A stretch of 64,000 nucleotides of DNA, taken from contig NZ_BJZP01000019.1 of the NCBI RefSeq assembly GCF_007992095.1, positions 26,742 to 90,741 of the forward strand, read 5' to 3'. The stretch comes from Paenirhizobium naphthalenivorans. Lineage in GTDB: Bacteria; Pseudomonadota; Alphaproteobacteria; Rhizobiales; Rhizobiaceae. This document shows positions 15,765 through 24,799 of the stretch, in pieces. Positions within the stretch are counted from its first letter, which is position 1. Every line of letters begins with the position of its first letter. Both the position numbers and the translations under genes were made by a program. Below the pieces are notes generated by a model. It was given only the letters and a program-made list of their open reading frames with translations, did no database searches and was not told the DNA's origin.

Positions 15765-16397
15765 CAGTGGACGGGCGGATTGGCTCACCAGTTATGCCGG
15801 CCTTGGACGAGTTTAATGGAATTCCTCACGTCAATGCCAATGCACCGGATCGGGGGATTGCACGGTTACCCCTCTGATGGCAATGGCTTGGATTTCGTAA
15901 TGTGTTCGCGTGCCTGGAGAGATTCAGCAATGCGGCGCATTGGGTGGGTCGTGCATTTTAAAGCAGTTTTTGAAGACTGTCTTGATGTGTCGATACTTTT
16001 TAATATTGCCATTGGTGGATTGAAGTAAAAAATCCTTCTCTGGCTGTATATCTTTCTGATGATATTTTTTTAAAATATTTATATTTGATTGCGCTAGGGA
16101 CGTAGCTTTATTCAGCTACCGTTTTGGAATTCTGCTCGTTTCCCGTATTGAGATTAATGCTCTCTTAATGTTCTCTATTGTCGTAAGTAAAGATAAGTTT
16201 TTTGAACGTAGAAAATGCTCTAAGCTGTCCTACTGCTTGCCATTTTAACCATAGGCAAAAGCAAAATGTGGAAGATTTAAGAGGCTATTGATTTTCCTCC
16301 TTGGTTGAGCGAAGTTGAACCCAACGGAAAGAACGCCTCTACAAAGAGGCCTGCCGATACCCCATGATGCTCAGGTCCGCCGCATCTCCTGGGTCGT
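15765..16397. other. Gene-free, partly AT-rich stretch between pleD and the hairpin RNA
   Basis: More than 600 bases without a convincing gene. About 16000-16260 is much richer in A and T than its surroundings, with runs such as ATATTTTTTTAAAATATTTA near 16060. A short perfect hairpin (GCCTCT-acaa-AGAGGC, 16335-16350) lies near its right end and may belong to the RNA that follows. An 82-codon open frame at 15780-16028 has no ribosome site or recognisable features. Confidence 0.5.
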
Positions 16398-16522
16398 GGG
16401 GTCGGTCGGTCGGTATACAAGTGATAGCGGTTCCTCGTGCCGTATTTGTGTACTGACCGACCCCCGTTTCCAAGAGAAATGGCACCGCTGCCGGACAGGC
16501 GCGGTGCCTTTCTTGTTTTTTT
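16398..16522 (+). ncRNA. Structured RNA of unknown family upstream of rpmG (antisense orientation to it)
   Basis: A plus-strand RNA is indicated by a long hairpin followed by an intrinsic terminator. The outer stem is a perfect 10-base pairing (16398-16407 with 16455-16464). After a five-against-one internal loop comes an 8-base stem (16413-16420 with 16446-16453, one G-U pair). The left arm contains three TCGG units in tandem. No protein frame ends at the terminator. The 5' end is not known and could lie as far back as 16270-16335. A leader function is unlikely, because the next gene runs the other way. Confidence 0.5.
16481..16522 (+). terminator. Rho-independent terminator of the structured RNA
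   Basis: GGCACCGC and GCGGTGCC (16481-16488 and 16501-16508) form a perfect 8-base stem with extra pairing inside. TTTCTTGTTTTTTT follows directly. This is a clear plus-strand intrinsic terminator. Confidence 0.8.
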
Positions 16523-16591
16523 GCGGCTTTGCCTGCACAAGGCCGGTGTTTGGGCAATATTGACCTGGGTCGGCGGACAGAAAGCGACAAC

Positions 16592-16624
16592 AAAAAAAGG
16601 CGCGCTGCCTAGGGCAACGCGCCT
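16592..16624 (-). terminator. Rho-independent terminator of rpmG
   Basis: On the minus strand an 11-base stem with one mismatch (GGCGCGTTGCC / GGCAGCGCGCC, loop CTA) is followed by a run of seven T. It lies 25 bases after the rpmG stop. Confidence 0.85.
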
Positions 16625-16648
16625 GATTTTCCGGAAAAAGATCAAGCC

Positions 16649-16816
16649 TTACTTGATCTTGGTTTCCTTGAATTCGACGTGCTTGCGCGCGATCGGATCG
16701 TACTTCGTCTTCGTCATCTTATCCGTCATCGTGCGGCTGTTCTTCGTGGTGACGTAGAAGAAACCCGTGTCGGCTGTCGACAGCAGCTTGATCTTGATTG
16801 TTGTAGCCTTGGCCAT
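16649..16816 (-). CDS. rpmG: Ribosomal protein bL33
   Basis: A 55-residue basic protein, [20 protein letters not shown] and onward, with [12 protein letters not shown] and the usual C-terminal [11 protein letters not shown]. It belongs to the large ribosomal subunit near the E site. This is the cysteine-free form common in Proteobacteria; the zinc-binding CxxC pairs are absent. Start chosen at MAKAT, with AGGCAGGA just upstream. It is followed by its own terminator. Confidence 0.97.
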   Translation of the reverse strand: MAKATTIKIKLLSTADTGFFYVTTKNSRTMTDKMTKTKYDPIARKHVEFKETKIK

Positions 16817-16906
16817 GGTCGTCCTGCCTCTAATAAACGAAGCCGTGGACGACCGAACGAAGCCCACGGCAAATCTGGCGCGAAACTACAAATCGCGCCG
16901 GAAAAG

Positions 16907-18091
16907 TCAAGTCTGTTTCCCCCTGAAAAGCAGCCGGCCCACCGAAAGCGCCACGTAAAGACCGAAGAAAGCGGCAATTGCCCAGGCAAAACCGTGATTG
17001 CCGGAAATGTCGATGGCAGCGCCGATGGCCTGCGGGCCGGCAACGGTGCCGACAGCGTAACAGAAAACGAAGGCCGCATTGGCGGCGGCGAGGTCCGAAC
17101 CGGTCAACCGTGAGCCGAGATGACCAAGGCCGATGGTGTAAAGGCCGGATACACTACCGCCCCAGAAGAGCAGTACAACCGCCATCAGCAGCCAGTTTTG
17201 GGAGAGCCAGGGCAGGGCCAGCGAGCCGGCAAGGCCGATCACGGCCATGGCGGTGAGCAGTACTCTGCGGTCTTTTATGTGGTCGGACAGCATGCCGAGC
17301 GGAATCTGGAAGATCATGTTGCCGATGCCCATCACCGTCAGCAACAGCGCGGCCTGCGATTCGCCGAAGCCGATTCGCGTCGCATAGACCGGAAAGAGAG
17401 AAAGGCCGCCGGCTTCGACCGCGCCGAAGACGAAGACTGCGGCGGTCGCAGTTGGCACCAGGAAGATGTAGCGCAGGAAATGATTGCCCGGCTTCTCGTC
17501 GAGTTGTGGACTTTCTTTGCGCGCGACATAAATTGGCACGGCCGCCAGCAGGATGGCGACGCCGCCTATGGCAAACGGCAGGATGCCCTCACTGCCGATC
17601 AGAGAGAAGATCAGGGGCCCAGAGGCGAAGCCCAGCGACAGGACGGTGGCATAGATGCCAAGCACGAGCCCGCGCCGGGACGGAGGGGCGGCGGCATTGA
17701 TCCAGAATTCCGACAGGATGAAGAGCGTCGTCGTCGCCCCGTGAAAAACGAGCCTGAGCGGAAACCACATCCAGAACTGTTCGGCATAGTAGAAGCCGAG
17801 GCCGCTTGCCGCAGACAGCACGATTGCCCAGAGCATGGTTCGCGCCACGCCGAACCGGTGCGCAATTTTGGTCGTGAGTGGGGCGGCGACCATGGCCGCT
17901 ATGCCGGCCATGGCTGAATTCAAACCGATCAGCGTCGACGACATGCCACGCTTTTCGAGAATGATGCTAAGCAGCGGCAGGCCGAGGCCGATTGCAATGC
18001 CGACGGCGGTGATCGCCGATATGGCGGCGACGAGCGAAGGCCAGTGAATGTCTTCGCGGTGACCGTTGGCGCCGTTCCCCGGATTTGTCAT
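16907..18091 (-). CDS. Major facilitator superfamily transporter
   Basis: A 394-residue inner-membrane protein with about twelve hydrophobic segments. A loop with basic residues (KIAHRFGVARTM) lies after helix 2, and a second MFS-like loop, MLSDHIKDRRVL, in the C-terminal half. The general layout resembles the YcaD-type MFS group. The substrate is not apparent. It is the last gene of the minus-strand run after the Nudix gene (10-base gap), an arrangement common in rhizobia. Confidence 0.85.
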   Translation of the reverse strand: MTNPGNGANGHREDIHWPSLVAAISAITAVGIAIGLGLPLLSIILEKRGMSSTLIGLNSAMAGIAAMVAAPLTTKIAHRFGVARTMLWAIVLSAASGLGFYYAEQFWMWFPLRLVFHGATTTLFILSEFWINAAAPPSRRGLVLGIYATVLSLGFASGPLIFSLIGSEGILPFAIGGVAILLAAVPIYVARKESPQLDEKPGNHFLRYIFLVPTATAAVFVFGAVEAGGLSLFPVYATRIGFGESQAALLLTVMGIGNMIFQIPLGMLSDHIKDRRVLLTAMAVIGLAGSLALPWLSQNWLLMAVVLLFWGGSVSGLYTIGLGHLGSRLTGSDLAAANAAFVFCYAVGTVAGPQAIGAAIDISGNHGFAWAIAAFFGLYVALSVGRLLFRGKQT

Positions 18092-18101
18092 CGGGCAGTC
18101 C

Positions 18102-18806
18102 TCAGATAACTTCGCGGAAGAAGCGACCGCGTCGAGAGAAGTAGAACGGCACGCTGGTGCCGAACGGCAAGGAGGGGTCGACGGTCATCTGGGCCTTCAC
18201 GTCATTAAGTATGGTCTTGGTAATGCTGGGCATGTTCAGACCGGAAAGGTCGTGCATGTCAAGCCAACGAAGGTCGTGCAACTCGGTCGAATCGCTGATC
18301 GCTGTCGGGTCGACCCCGGCCTCGTCCGTGAACGTCAGGAAGAAGCGGGTGTCGAAGCGCCGGACATTGCCAGGCGGCGTGATGGCGCGCGCGACATAGC
18401 GCAGGCTGCCCAGATCGGCGCGCAGGCGAGGGATGCGATCGCGGCCGAGATCCCGCTGCCCGATGACGAGCCCGGTTTCCTCCTCAAGCTCGCGCAGGGC
18501 CGCAAGGGCCAACCCGCGTCCACGGGTGAGGGATGTCGAATTGTCGAGATCACCGCAGAGTTTCGCCAGGACGAGAGGGTCGAGATCGCGCATGAAGGGC
18601 TGCCGGCTGTCGCCACGATCGCGCCGACCACCGGGGAAGACATAGAGGTTGGGCATAAAAGCGTGGCCGCTGCCGCGTTTGCCGACCAGAACCCTTGGTG
18701 CGGTCGCAGATCGATCTATGAGCAGCAGCGAGGCGGCGTCGCGCGGCCGCAATCTCGCAGGCGCCTGAGAGGCGCGATCCTGTTCCTCGAAGGGATGGCT
18801 GGTCAT
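18102..18806 (-). CDS. Nudix hydrolase
   Basis: A 234-residue protein. The Nudix signature is centred on AALRELEEETGLVIG, where the REx2EE core binds the metal for cleavage of a nucleoside diphosphate linked to some group X. FPGGRRD lies upstream, where the long NUDT7/8/19-like group, often CoA or NADH pyrophosphatases, has a similar motif. Start at MTSHPFEEQD; its ATG overlaps the stop of the DUF983 gene by 4 bases, so translation is coupled. Substrate unknown. Confidence 0.85.
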   Translation of the reverse strand: MTSHPFEEQDRASQAPARLRPRDAASLLLIDRSATAPRVLVGKRGSGHAFMPNLYVFPGGRRDRGDSRQPFMRDLDPLVLAKLCGDLDNSTSLTRGRGLALAALRELEEETGLVIGQRDLGRDRIPRLRADLGSLRYVARAITPPGNVRRFDTRFFLTFTDEAGVDPTAISDSTELHDLRWLDMHDLSGLNMPSITKTILNDVKAQMTVDPSLPFGTSVPFYFSRRGRFFREVI

Positions 18807-19255
18807 GGATTGGTCTTCGAGCCGAGGTCTTCGCCTTCGTCGCTCTCGCCGCCGAAGCCGTGCATGCGCAACGCCCATTGCAGACCGATCACGCCTCCCT
18901 TGATTGGCTGGATGGTGGCGAGTGCCGTGACCAGCCCAAGTGGTGCCCAGATCGCGAGGTGGATCCACTCCGACGCCGGGAAAATAAGATCAGTCATCAT
19001 GAAGCCGCCGAGCAGTACATGGCCGAGCACTATGATCACCAGATAGGGCGGAAGGTCGTCGGAGCGGTGATGGAAGATCTCTTCACCACAGGCGGCGCAA
19101 GTATCGACGGGCTTCAGATAGGCCCGAAACAGCTTGCCGCTGCCGCAGGCCGGGCACTGGTTAAGCAGTCCGCGCATAATTGAGCGTCCCAGTGGTCGCT
19201 CGGCTTCAGCCTCTCCACCAAAGCGTATGGCTTCCTGATTCTGGCTCGTGGTCAT
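18803..19255 (-). CDS. DUF983 family membrane protein
   Basis: A 150-residue protein with two CxxC pairs (CPACGSGKLF and TCAACGEE) that probably bind zinc, then DDLPPYLVIIVLGH and two transmembrane helices (about residues 68-90 and 96-118). This is the DUF983 pattern; function unknown, often next to rnr or cytochrome oxidase genes. The start at MTTSQNQ is preferred to the upstream MSTHMEERNQ because GGAGGAG stands 9 bases before it. Confidence 0.85.
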   Translation of the reverse strand: MTTSQNQEAIRFGGEAEAERPLGRSIMRGLLNQCPACGSGKLFRAYLKPVDTCAACGEEIFHHRSDDLPPYLVIIVLGHVLLGGFMMTDLIFPASEWIHLAIWAPLGLVTALATIQPIKGGVIGLQWALRMHGFGGESDEGEDLGSKTNP

Positions 19256-19281
19256 CTGGTTTCTCTCCTCCATGTGCGTGC

Positions 19282-21639
19282 TCAACGTCTCGGTCGCTTG
19301 GGCCGCGTCCCTGGCGTCTTGAGCGCGCCCCGTCGGCCAGATTTGTGGAACGAGCGCGTCGCGGCCGGCATCGGACGCCCCTCGCTCAGCATTTCAAACC
19401 GCAATGCGCCTGCGAGCGGTATGGCCTCTGCCAGCTTGACCTGAATCGAATCACCGAGCCGGTATCCCAATCCGGTTTTCTCACCGGAAAGCGCCTGATG
19501 CACTTCGTCATATATATAGTAATCGCGGCCGAGCGTCGAAACAGGAACGAAGCCGTCTGCGCCGAACTGCGGAAGCGTGACGAACAGGCCGGCTTTGGTG
19601 ACGCCGGAAATCTGCCCGTCGAACTCATCGCCGATCCGGCCCGCCAAATGATGGGCGATCAGCCGGTTGATGGTGTCGCGCTCGGCCGCCATGGCGCGCC
19701 GCTCGAAGGTCGAGATTTCCGCCGCGATGTCGTCGAGCGCCGCCTCTTCCTCCCGCGTGATACCGCCTTCACCAAGTCCGAGCGAGCCGACCAGGGCACG
19801 GTGTACGATCAGGTCAGCATAGCGCCGGATCGGTGAGGTGAAGTGGGCGTATTTCAACAGGTTCAGGCCGAAGTGCCCGATGTTTTCCGGGCTGTAGATC
19901 GCCTGGCTCTGGCTGCGCAGCACCATTTCGTTGACCATGGTCTGGTGTGGCGTGTCGAGTGCCTTGGCGAGAATGCCATTGAATGAATTGGAACGCAGAC
20001 TGCCGCCCTTGGCAAGGGTCAGGCCGATTGTCGCGAGGAACTCGCGCAAGGTCTCCTGCTTCGAGAGTTTCGGCGCGTCGTGGACCCGGTAAACCAGCGG
20101 CTGACGCTTCAGCTCCAGCGTCTCGGCGGCGGCGACATTCGCCTGGATCATCATTTCCTCGATCAGCTTGTGGGCGTCGAGCCGTTCCGGCACGTGGACC
20201 CGGTCCACGGTGCCGTCGGGCTTGAGGATGATCTTGCGCTCGGGCATGTCGAGTTCGAGCGGCTGGCGCCGGTCGCGGCCGCGTTTCAGCACGTCATAGG
20301 CATGCCACAGCGGCTTCAGGATCGGTTCGAGCAGCGGCCCGGCCTTATCGTCGGGCTTGCCGTCGATCGCCGCTTGCGCTTGCTGGTAGGAGAGCTTTGC
20401 GGCGCTCTTCATCATGACGCGGTGGAAGGTGTGGCCCGCCTTGCGGCCTTCCTTGGAAAACGTCATGCGCACCGCGAGCGCTGGGCGATCGACGCCTTCT
20501 CGCAAGGAGCAAAGATCGTTGGAGATTCTCTCCGGCAGCATGGGCACGACGCGGTCGGGGAAATAGACCGAGTTGCCGCGCTTCACCGCCTCGCGGTCCA
20601 GCGCCGATTTCGGCCGGACATACCATGAGACGTCGGCGATCGCCACGGTGACGATCACGCCGTCAGGATTGTCGGGCGAGGGGTCGCGCTCGGCATAGAC
20701 CGCGTCGTCATGGTCCTTGGCGTCGTGCGGATCGATGGTGATCAGTGGCACATGGCGCCAGTCCTCCCGATGCGACATGGAGGCCGGGGTGGCCGCCTCC
20801 GCCTCGGCGATGACCGACTGCGGAAAGATGTGCGGGATGCCATGGGCATGGATGGCTATCATGGAGATCGCTTTTTCCGAGGCGACCGAACCGATGACGG
20901 AGAGCACGCGTGCCTGCGTCAGCCCAAGGCGGCCGGTACGGGCAATCTCGACCTCGACCAAGTCGCCGTCCTTGGCCTCGCCCAGATCGCTGGCGGCAAT
21001 CTGCATTTCTTCGCCGCGCCGCTCGATCGGCATCAACCGACCGCCGCCGCCGGGCATTTCACGGAAAACACCGAGAAGCGCATTGCGATGCCGGTCGATG
21101 ACCTTGATAATACGAGCGGTATAGGCCGGTCCGGCCCGGTCCTTCGAGGGGAAGATCTTGGCAAGAACCCGGTCGCCCAGCCCGCCGACGGGCGCCTTGC
21201 CCTTGGCGCGGTCGGCGCTCGACTGACGGATGGCTACCGCAGGTGCGACGCCCAATTCCTCGTTCCATTCCGCCGGACGGCCAATCAGTTCTCCGTCCTT
21301 GTCGCGGGTGGTGATGTCGAGCACCGTGACCGGCGGAAGGGCGCCAGGTCGCTTCAGTGACTTACGATCCTTCTGCACCAGGCCGTCGTCCTCCAGCGCG
21401 CGCAAGACATCCTTGAGCTCGACCCTTTGCTCGCCCTTCAGCCCGAAGGCCTTGGCGATCTCGCGCTTGGAGGCCCGGTCCGGGTTGTCGGCGATGAACT
21501 CCAGGAGCACTTCGCGCGGCGGAATTTCGCCATGGATGATGGTCGGCGTCTTGCCTTTCGCGCCAGCGACCTCCGCGCGCCGGCTCCTGCGGTTGCCGGA
21601 GGCGGGATCGGGAGAGCGGTCGCGCGGGGTCTTGCTCAA
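19282..21639 (-). CDS. rnr: Ribonuclease R
   Basis: A 785-residue 3'-to-5' exoribonuclease of the RNB family that degrades structured RNA. N-terminal winged-helix and cold-shock regions precede the RNB core with DPHDAKDHDDAVYAE, the conserved catalytic aspartates. A C-terminal S1 domain (DGQISGVTKAGLFV) and a basic tail ending in RPKRPRR follow. Translation probably starts at the TTG 2 bases after the topA stop, which implies coupling to topA. The topA-rnr pair is conserved in rhizobia. Confidence 0.96.
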   Translation of the reverse strand: MSKTPRDRSPDPASGNRRSRRAEVAGAKGKTPTIIHGEIPPREVLLEFIADNPDRASKREIAKAFGLKGEQRVELKDVLRALEDDGLVQKDRKSLKRPGALPPVTVLDITTRDKDGELIGRPAEWNEELGVAPAVAIRQSSADRAKGKAPVGGLGDRVLAKIFPSKDRAGPAYTARIIKVIDRHRNALLGVFREMPGGGGRLMPIERRGEEMQIAASDLGEAKDGDLVEVEIARTGRLGLTQARVLSVIGSVASEKAISMIAIHAHGIPHIFPQSVIAEAEAATPASMSHREDWRHVPLITIDPHDAKDHDDAVYAERDPSPDNPDGVIVTVAIADVSWYVRPKSALDREAVKRGNSVYFPDRVVPMLPERISNDLCSLREGVDRPALAVRMTFSKEGRKAGHTFHRVMMKSAAKLSYQQAQAAIDGKPDDKAGPLLEPILKPLWHAYDVLKRGRDRRQPLELDMPERKIILKPDGTVDRVHVPERLDAHKLIEEMMIQANVAAAETLELKRQPLVYRVHDAPKLSKQETLREFLATIGLTLAKGGSLRSNSFNGILAKALDTPHQTMVNEMVLRSQSQAIYSPENIGHFGLNLLKYAHFTSPIRRYADLIVHRALVGSLGLGEGGITREEEAALDDIAAEISTFERRAMAAERDTINRLIAHHLAGRIGDEFDGQISGVTKAGLFVTLPQFGADGFVPVSTLGRDYYIYDEVHQALSGEKTGLGYRLGDSIQVKLAEAIPLAGALRFEMLSEGRPMPAATRSFHKSGRRGALKTPGTRPKRPRR

Positions 21640-21641
21640 TT

Positions 21642-24329
21642 CTAACTCTTTTTCGCTTTCGGTGCCGCCTTGGCCTTCGGCTTGGCAGCGGTTGTTTTCT
21701 TTGGCTTGGTCTTGTCCGCATCAGCGTCCGCAGCCTTTGCCTTGGTTGCCTTGGGTTTCGCGGTGGCCTTGGCCGGCGCCTTCTTTGCCGCCGTCTTCTT
21801 GGTCCCGCTCTTGCCCGCCTTCTCGGCGATCAGGGCGAGTGCCTCTTCCATCGTCACCGATTGCGGATCCTTGCCCTTCGGCAGCGTGGCATTGACCTTG
21901 CCCCAATTAATATAGGGTCCGTATTTGCCATCGCGAACAGTAATCGCACCGCCGTCCGGATGTTCCCCCATTTCCTTGAGCGCCACGGCGGCAGCCCGCC
22001 CGCGACCAGGCCCCTTGCTCTGCTTTTCCGCCAATACAGCGACGGCACGGTTGAGGCCGATCGAGAACACGTCTTCAATGCTTTCCAGATTGGCATAAGT
22101 GCCGTCGTGCAGGACGAACGGTCCGTAGCGACCGAGGCCGGCCGTAATCATCTTGCCGGTCTCGGGGTGTGGGCCGACCTCGCGCGGCAGCGCAAGAAGC
22201 GATAGCGCCTTTTCGAAATCCACTGTTGCTGGTGTCCAGCCCTTGGGCAGGGACGAACGCTTGGCCTCCTTGCCTTCGCCGCGCTGGACATAGGGGCCGA
22301 AGCGGCCGCTGCGCAGGGTGATTTCCTCGTCGGTTGCCGGGTCCTTGCCCAGTGCCTTCGGTTCGTTGGAACCGGACGCCTCCGCATCCGCACCGCCTTC
22401 GGAGGAGAGCTGGCGTGTGTAATTGCATTCTGGATAGTTCGAGCAGCCGACGAAGGCGCCGTACTTGCCGAGCTTGAGCGACAGGTTACCGGTGCCGCAA
22501 ACCTGGCAGATGCGCGGGTCGGAGCCGTCCTCGCGCTTGGGAAAGACGAGCGGAGCCAGAGCCTCGTTCAGCGCGTCGAGCACATTGGTGACGCGCAGTT
22601 CCTTGGTGACCTCGATCTGGGCGAAGAAACTCGTCCAGAACTCGCGCAGGACGTCCTTCCAGTTCAACTCTCCGGCGGAGATCTGGTCAAGCTTTTCCTC
22701 AAGGTCAGCCGTGAAATCGTACTCGACATAGCGCGTGAAGAAATTCTCGAGAAAGGCAGTCACCAGCCGCCCCTTGGAATGGGGAATCAGCTTGCGCTTG
22801 TCCATCGTGACATATTCGCGGTCGCTCAGGGTCTTCAGGGTCGCGGCGTAGGTCGAGGGGCGGCCGATGCCGAGTTCTTCCATCTTCTTGATAAGCGTCG
22901 CTTCCGAATAGCGCGGTGGCGGTTCGGTAAAGTGCTGGCTGGCGTTGATCTTCTGCTTGGCGAGCGCCTCACGCGCATTGATCTCCGGCAGGCGGCCCTC
23001 GTCGTCGCCGTCCTCGCTCGGTTCGCCTTCTTCCTTCTGGTCGGTATAGGCGGCGATGAAGCCGTCGAAGCGGATAACCGAGCCGACGGCACGCAGGCCA
23101 GCCTTATCGCCATTATTGTCGGCGAGGATCTCGACCGTTGTCCGTTCGATCTCGGCCGACGCCATCTGGCTGGCGATGCCGCGTTTCCAGATCAGGTCGT
23201 AAAGACGCAGTTGGTCGGCGTCGAGGAAGCGGCGCACCTTGTCGGGCGAACGGTTGAAGTCGGTCGGGCGGATCGCCTCGTGGGCTTCCTGGGCGTTTTT
23301 CGCTTTGGTCGAGTAGAAACGCGGCTTCTCCGGCACGTAACGAGGACCGAACTGATCGGCGACGGCGGCGCGCGCCGCGTCGATCGCCTCCGGTGCCATC
23401 TGCACGCCGTCGGTACGCATATAGGTAATGAGACCGACCGTCTCGCCGCCGATGTCTATGCCTTCATAAAGTCTCTGGGCGACCTGCATCGTGCGGGACG
23501 CCGAGAAACCGAGTTTCGAGGAGGCCGCCTGTTGCAGCGTCGAGGTGGTGAAGGGCGGGCCGGGATTGCGTTTGACGGGTTTGGCCTCGACGCTGTCGAC
23601 GACATATTTCGCGCCTTCGAGCAGTGTCTTGATGCCGTTGGCCTGTTCGCCATTGGTCACCGAATTGCGCTGGATGCGCTTGCCGAGATGCGAGACGAGC
23701 TTCGCCTCGAAATCATCACCACGCGGCGTCTTCAGCAGCGCAGAGATGTTCCAGTATTCCTCGGCGACGAAGCGTTCGATTTCGTCCTCACGGTCGCAGA
23801 CGAGCCGCAGCGCCACCGACTGGACACGACCGGCCGAGCGGGCGCCCGGCAGCTTGCGCCACAGCACCGGCGAAAGGTTGAAGCCGACAAGGTAATCGAG
23901 AGCACGGCGAGCCAGATAGGCGTCGACCAGCGCACCGTCGATATCGCGCGGGTTGGCCATCGCGTCGAGCACGGCCTTCTTGGTGATGGCGTTGAAGACG
24001 ACGCGCTTGACGGGCTTGTCGCCGATCACCTTTTTCTTTTTCAACAGATCAAGGACGTGCCAGGAGATCGCTTCACCTTCACGATCCGGGTCGGTCGCGA
24101 GGATGAGGCCGTCGGCGCCCTTCATGGCGTCGGATATCTCTTTCATCCTCTTGGCCGACGCGCTGTCGACTTCCCAGTCCATGGCAAAGTCGTCGTCCGG
24201 GCGGACCGAACCGTCCTTGGCCGGCAAATCGCGCACATGCCCGAAGGATGCGAGCACCTTGTACCCGGAACCCAGATACTTGTTGATCGTCTTGGCCTTG
24301 GCCGGGGATTCTACGACTACGACATCCAT
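21642..24329 (-). CDS. topA: DNA topoisomerase I
   Basis: An 895-residue type IA topoisomerase that relaxes negative supercoils. The start MDVVVVESPAKAKTINKYLG opens the TOPRIM domain, continuing to DPDREGE. The active-site tyrosine is Tyr303 in ITYMRTDGVQ. The C-terminal part has one classical Cys4 zinc ribbon (CQVCGTG and CSNYPECN) followed by ribbon-like repeats without cysteines. It ends in a long Lys/Ala/Pro-rich tail that probably binds DNA. An upstream extension of 47 codons lacks family sequence. A YjhX/TopAI-like gene, whose E. coli homologue inhibits this enzyme, lies at 37883. Confidence 0.97.
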   Translation of the reverse strand: MDVVVVESPAKAKTINKYLGSGYKVLASFGHVRDLPAKDGSVRPDDDFAMDWEVDSASAKRMKEISDAMKGADGLILATDPDREGEAISWHVLDLLKKKKVIGDKPVKRVVFNAITKKAVLDAMANPRDIDGALVDAYLARRALDYLVGFNLSPVLWRKLPGARSAGRVQSVALRLVCDREDEIERFVAEEYWNISALLKTPRGDDFEAKLVSHLGKRIQRNSVTNGEQANGIKTLLEGAKYVVDSVEAKPVKRNPGPPFTTSTLQQAASSKLGFSASRTMQVAQRLYEGIDIGGETVGLITYMRTDGVQMAPEAIDAARAAVADQFGPRYVPEKPRFYSTKAKNAQEAHEAIRPTDFNRSPDKVRRFLDADQLRLYDLIWKRGIASQMASAEIERTTVEILADNNGDKAGLRAVGSVIRFDGFIAAYTDQKEEGEPSEDGDDEGRLPEINAREALAKQKINASQHFTEPPPRYSEATLIKKMEELGIGRPSTYAATLKTLSDREYVTMDKRKLIPHSKGRLVTAFLENFFTRYVEYDFTADLEEKLDQISAGELNWKDVLREFWTSFFAQIEVTKELRVTNVLDALNEALAPLVFPKREDGSDPRICQVCGTGNLSLKLGKYGAFVGCSNYPECNYTRQLSSEGGADAEASGSNEPKALGKDPATDEEITLRSGRFGPYVQRGEGKEAKRSSLPKGWTPATVDFEKALSLLALPREVGPHPETGKMITAGLGRYGPFVLHDGTYANLESIEDVFSIGLNRAVAVLAEKQSKGPGRGRAAAVALKEMGEHPDGGAITVRDGKYGPYINWGKVNATLPKGKDPQSVTMEEALALIAEKAGKSGTKKTAAKKAPAKATAKPKATKAKAADADADKTKPKKTTAAKPKAKAAPKAKKS

Positions 24330-24571
24330 TGCGTTTCTCTGTACTGCGGAAAGGGCGTCCCTCAGGGCCGACGGCGGCGTGGTCCCGAAAACCGGTTCCC
24401 CGACATGGAGGGGGATTCGGCCGCGGTCAAGGGGGAAGGCGTATTTTCTGCTGGCTGCAACGTAGTGCAACCTTTGATAGAGTTGCGAGTTATTGCAATT
24501 TAAAATAAATGGCCCTATCGTTTTCGTAATTGGGTTGCAGTCGCATTGCGCGACAAATCTGGATGGAAAGC

Positions 24572-24799
24572 ATGGTCGTGAAAACGATGGGCGGTAACGA
24601 GTCGCGCACGCGGGAAAACATAGCCTTCATACGGCAGATGCTCGGCGAGTTGCGCGCGGTTGCCGAGAGTGAGGGGGCGGAAATGCTCTGTTACCTGATC
24701 GAAATGGCCTATGTCGAGGCGGGAGACCTGCAGATGGGGCGTCGCGCGCTGTCAATCCATCATGGCAATGGAGACAAGCCCTCCCGGATGCCGCAGTAG
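24572..24799 (+). CDS. Conserved small protein of unknown function, divergent from topA
   Basis: A 75-residue protein containing ESRTRENIAFIRQMLGELR and AEMLCYLIEMAYVEAGD, predicted largely helical, with no signal or membrane segment. I recall similar short proteins beside topA in other rhizobia, but no function is known to me. Start at 24572 is chosen for the GGATGGA upstream; ATGs at 24563 and 24587 are alternatives. Its last 48 bases overlap the 3' end of dprA on the other strand. Confidence 0.6.
   Translation: MVVKTMGGNESRTRENIAFIRQMLGELRAVAESEGAEMLCYLIEMAYVEAGDLQMGRRALSIHHGNGDKPSRMPQ

Noticed and set aside
15780..16028. 82-codon frame after pleD
   Set aside because: No ribosome site, mixed composition, runs into the AT-rich spacer.
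22779..24503. 574-codon plus-strand frame opposite topA
   Set aside because: Shadow of topA; TOPRIM and active-site motifs are on the minus strand.
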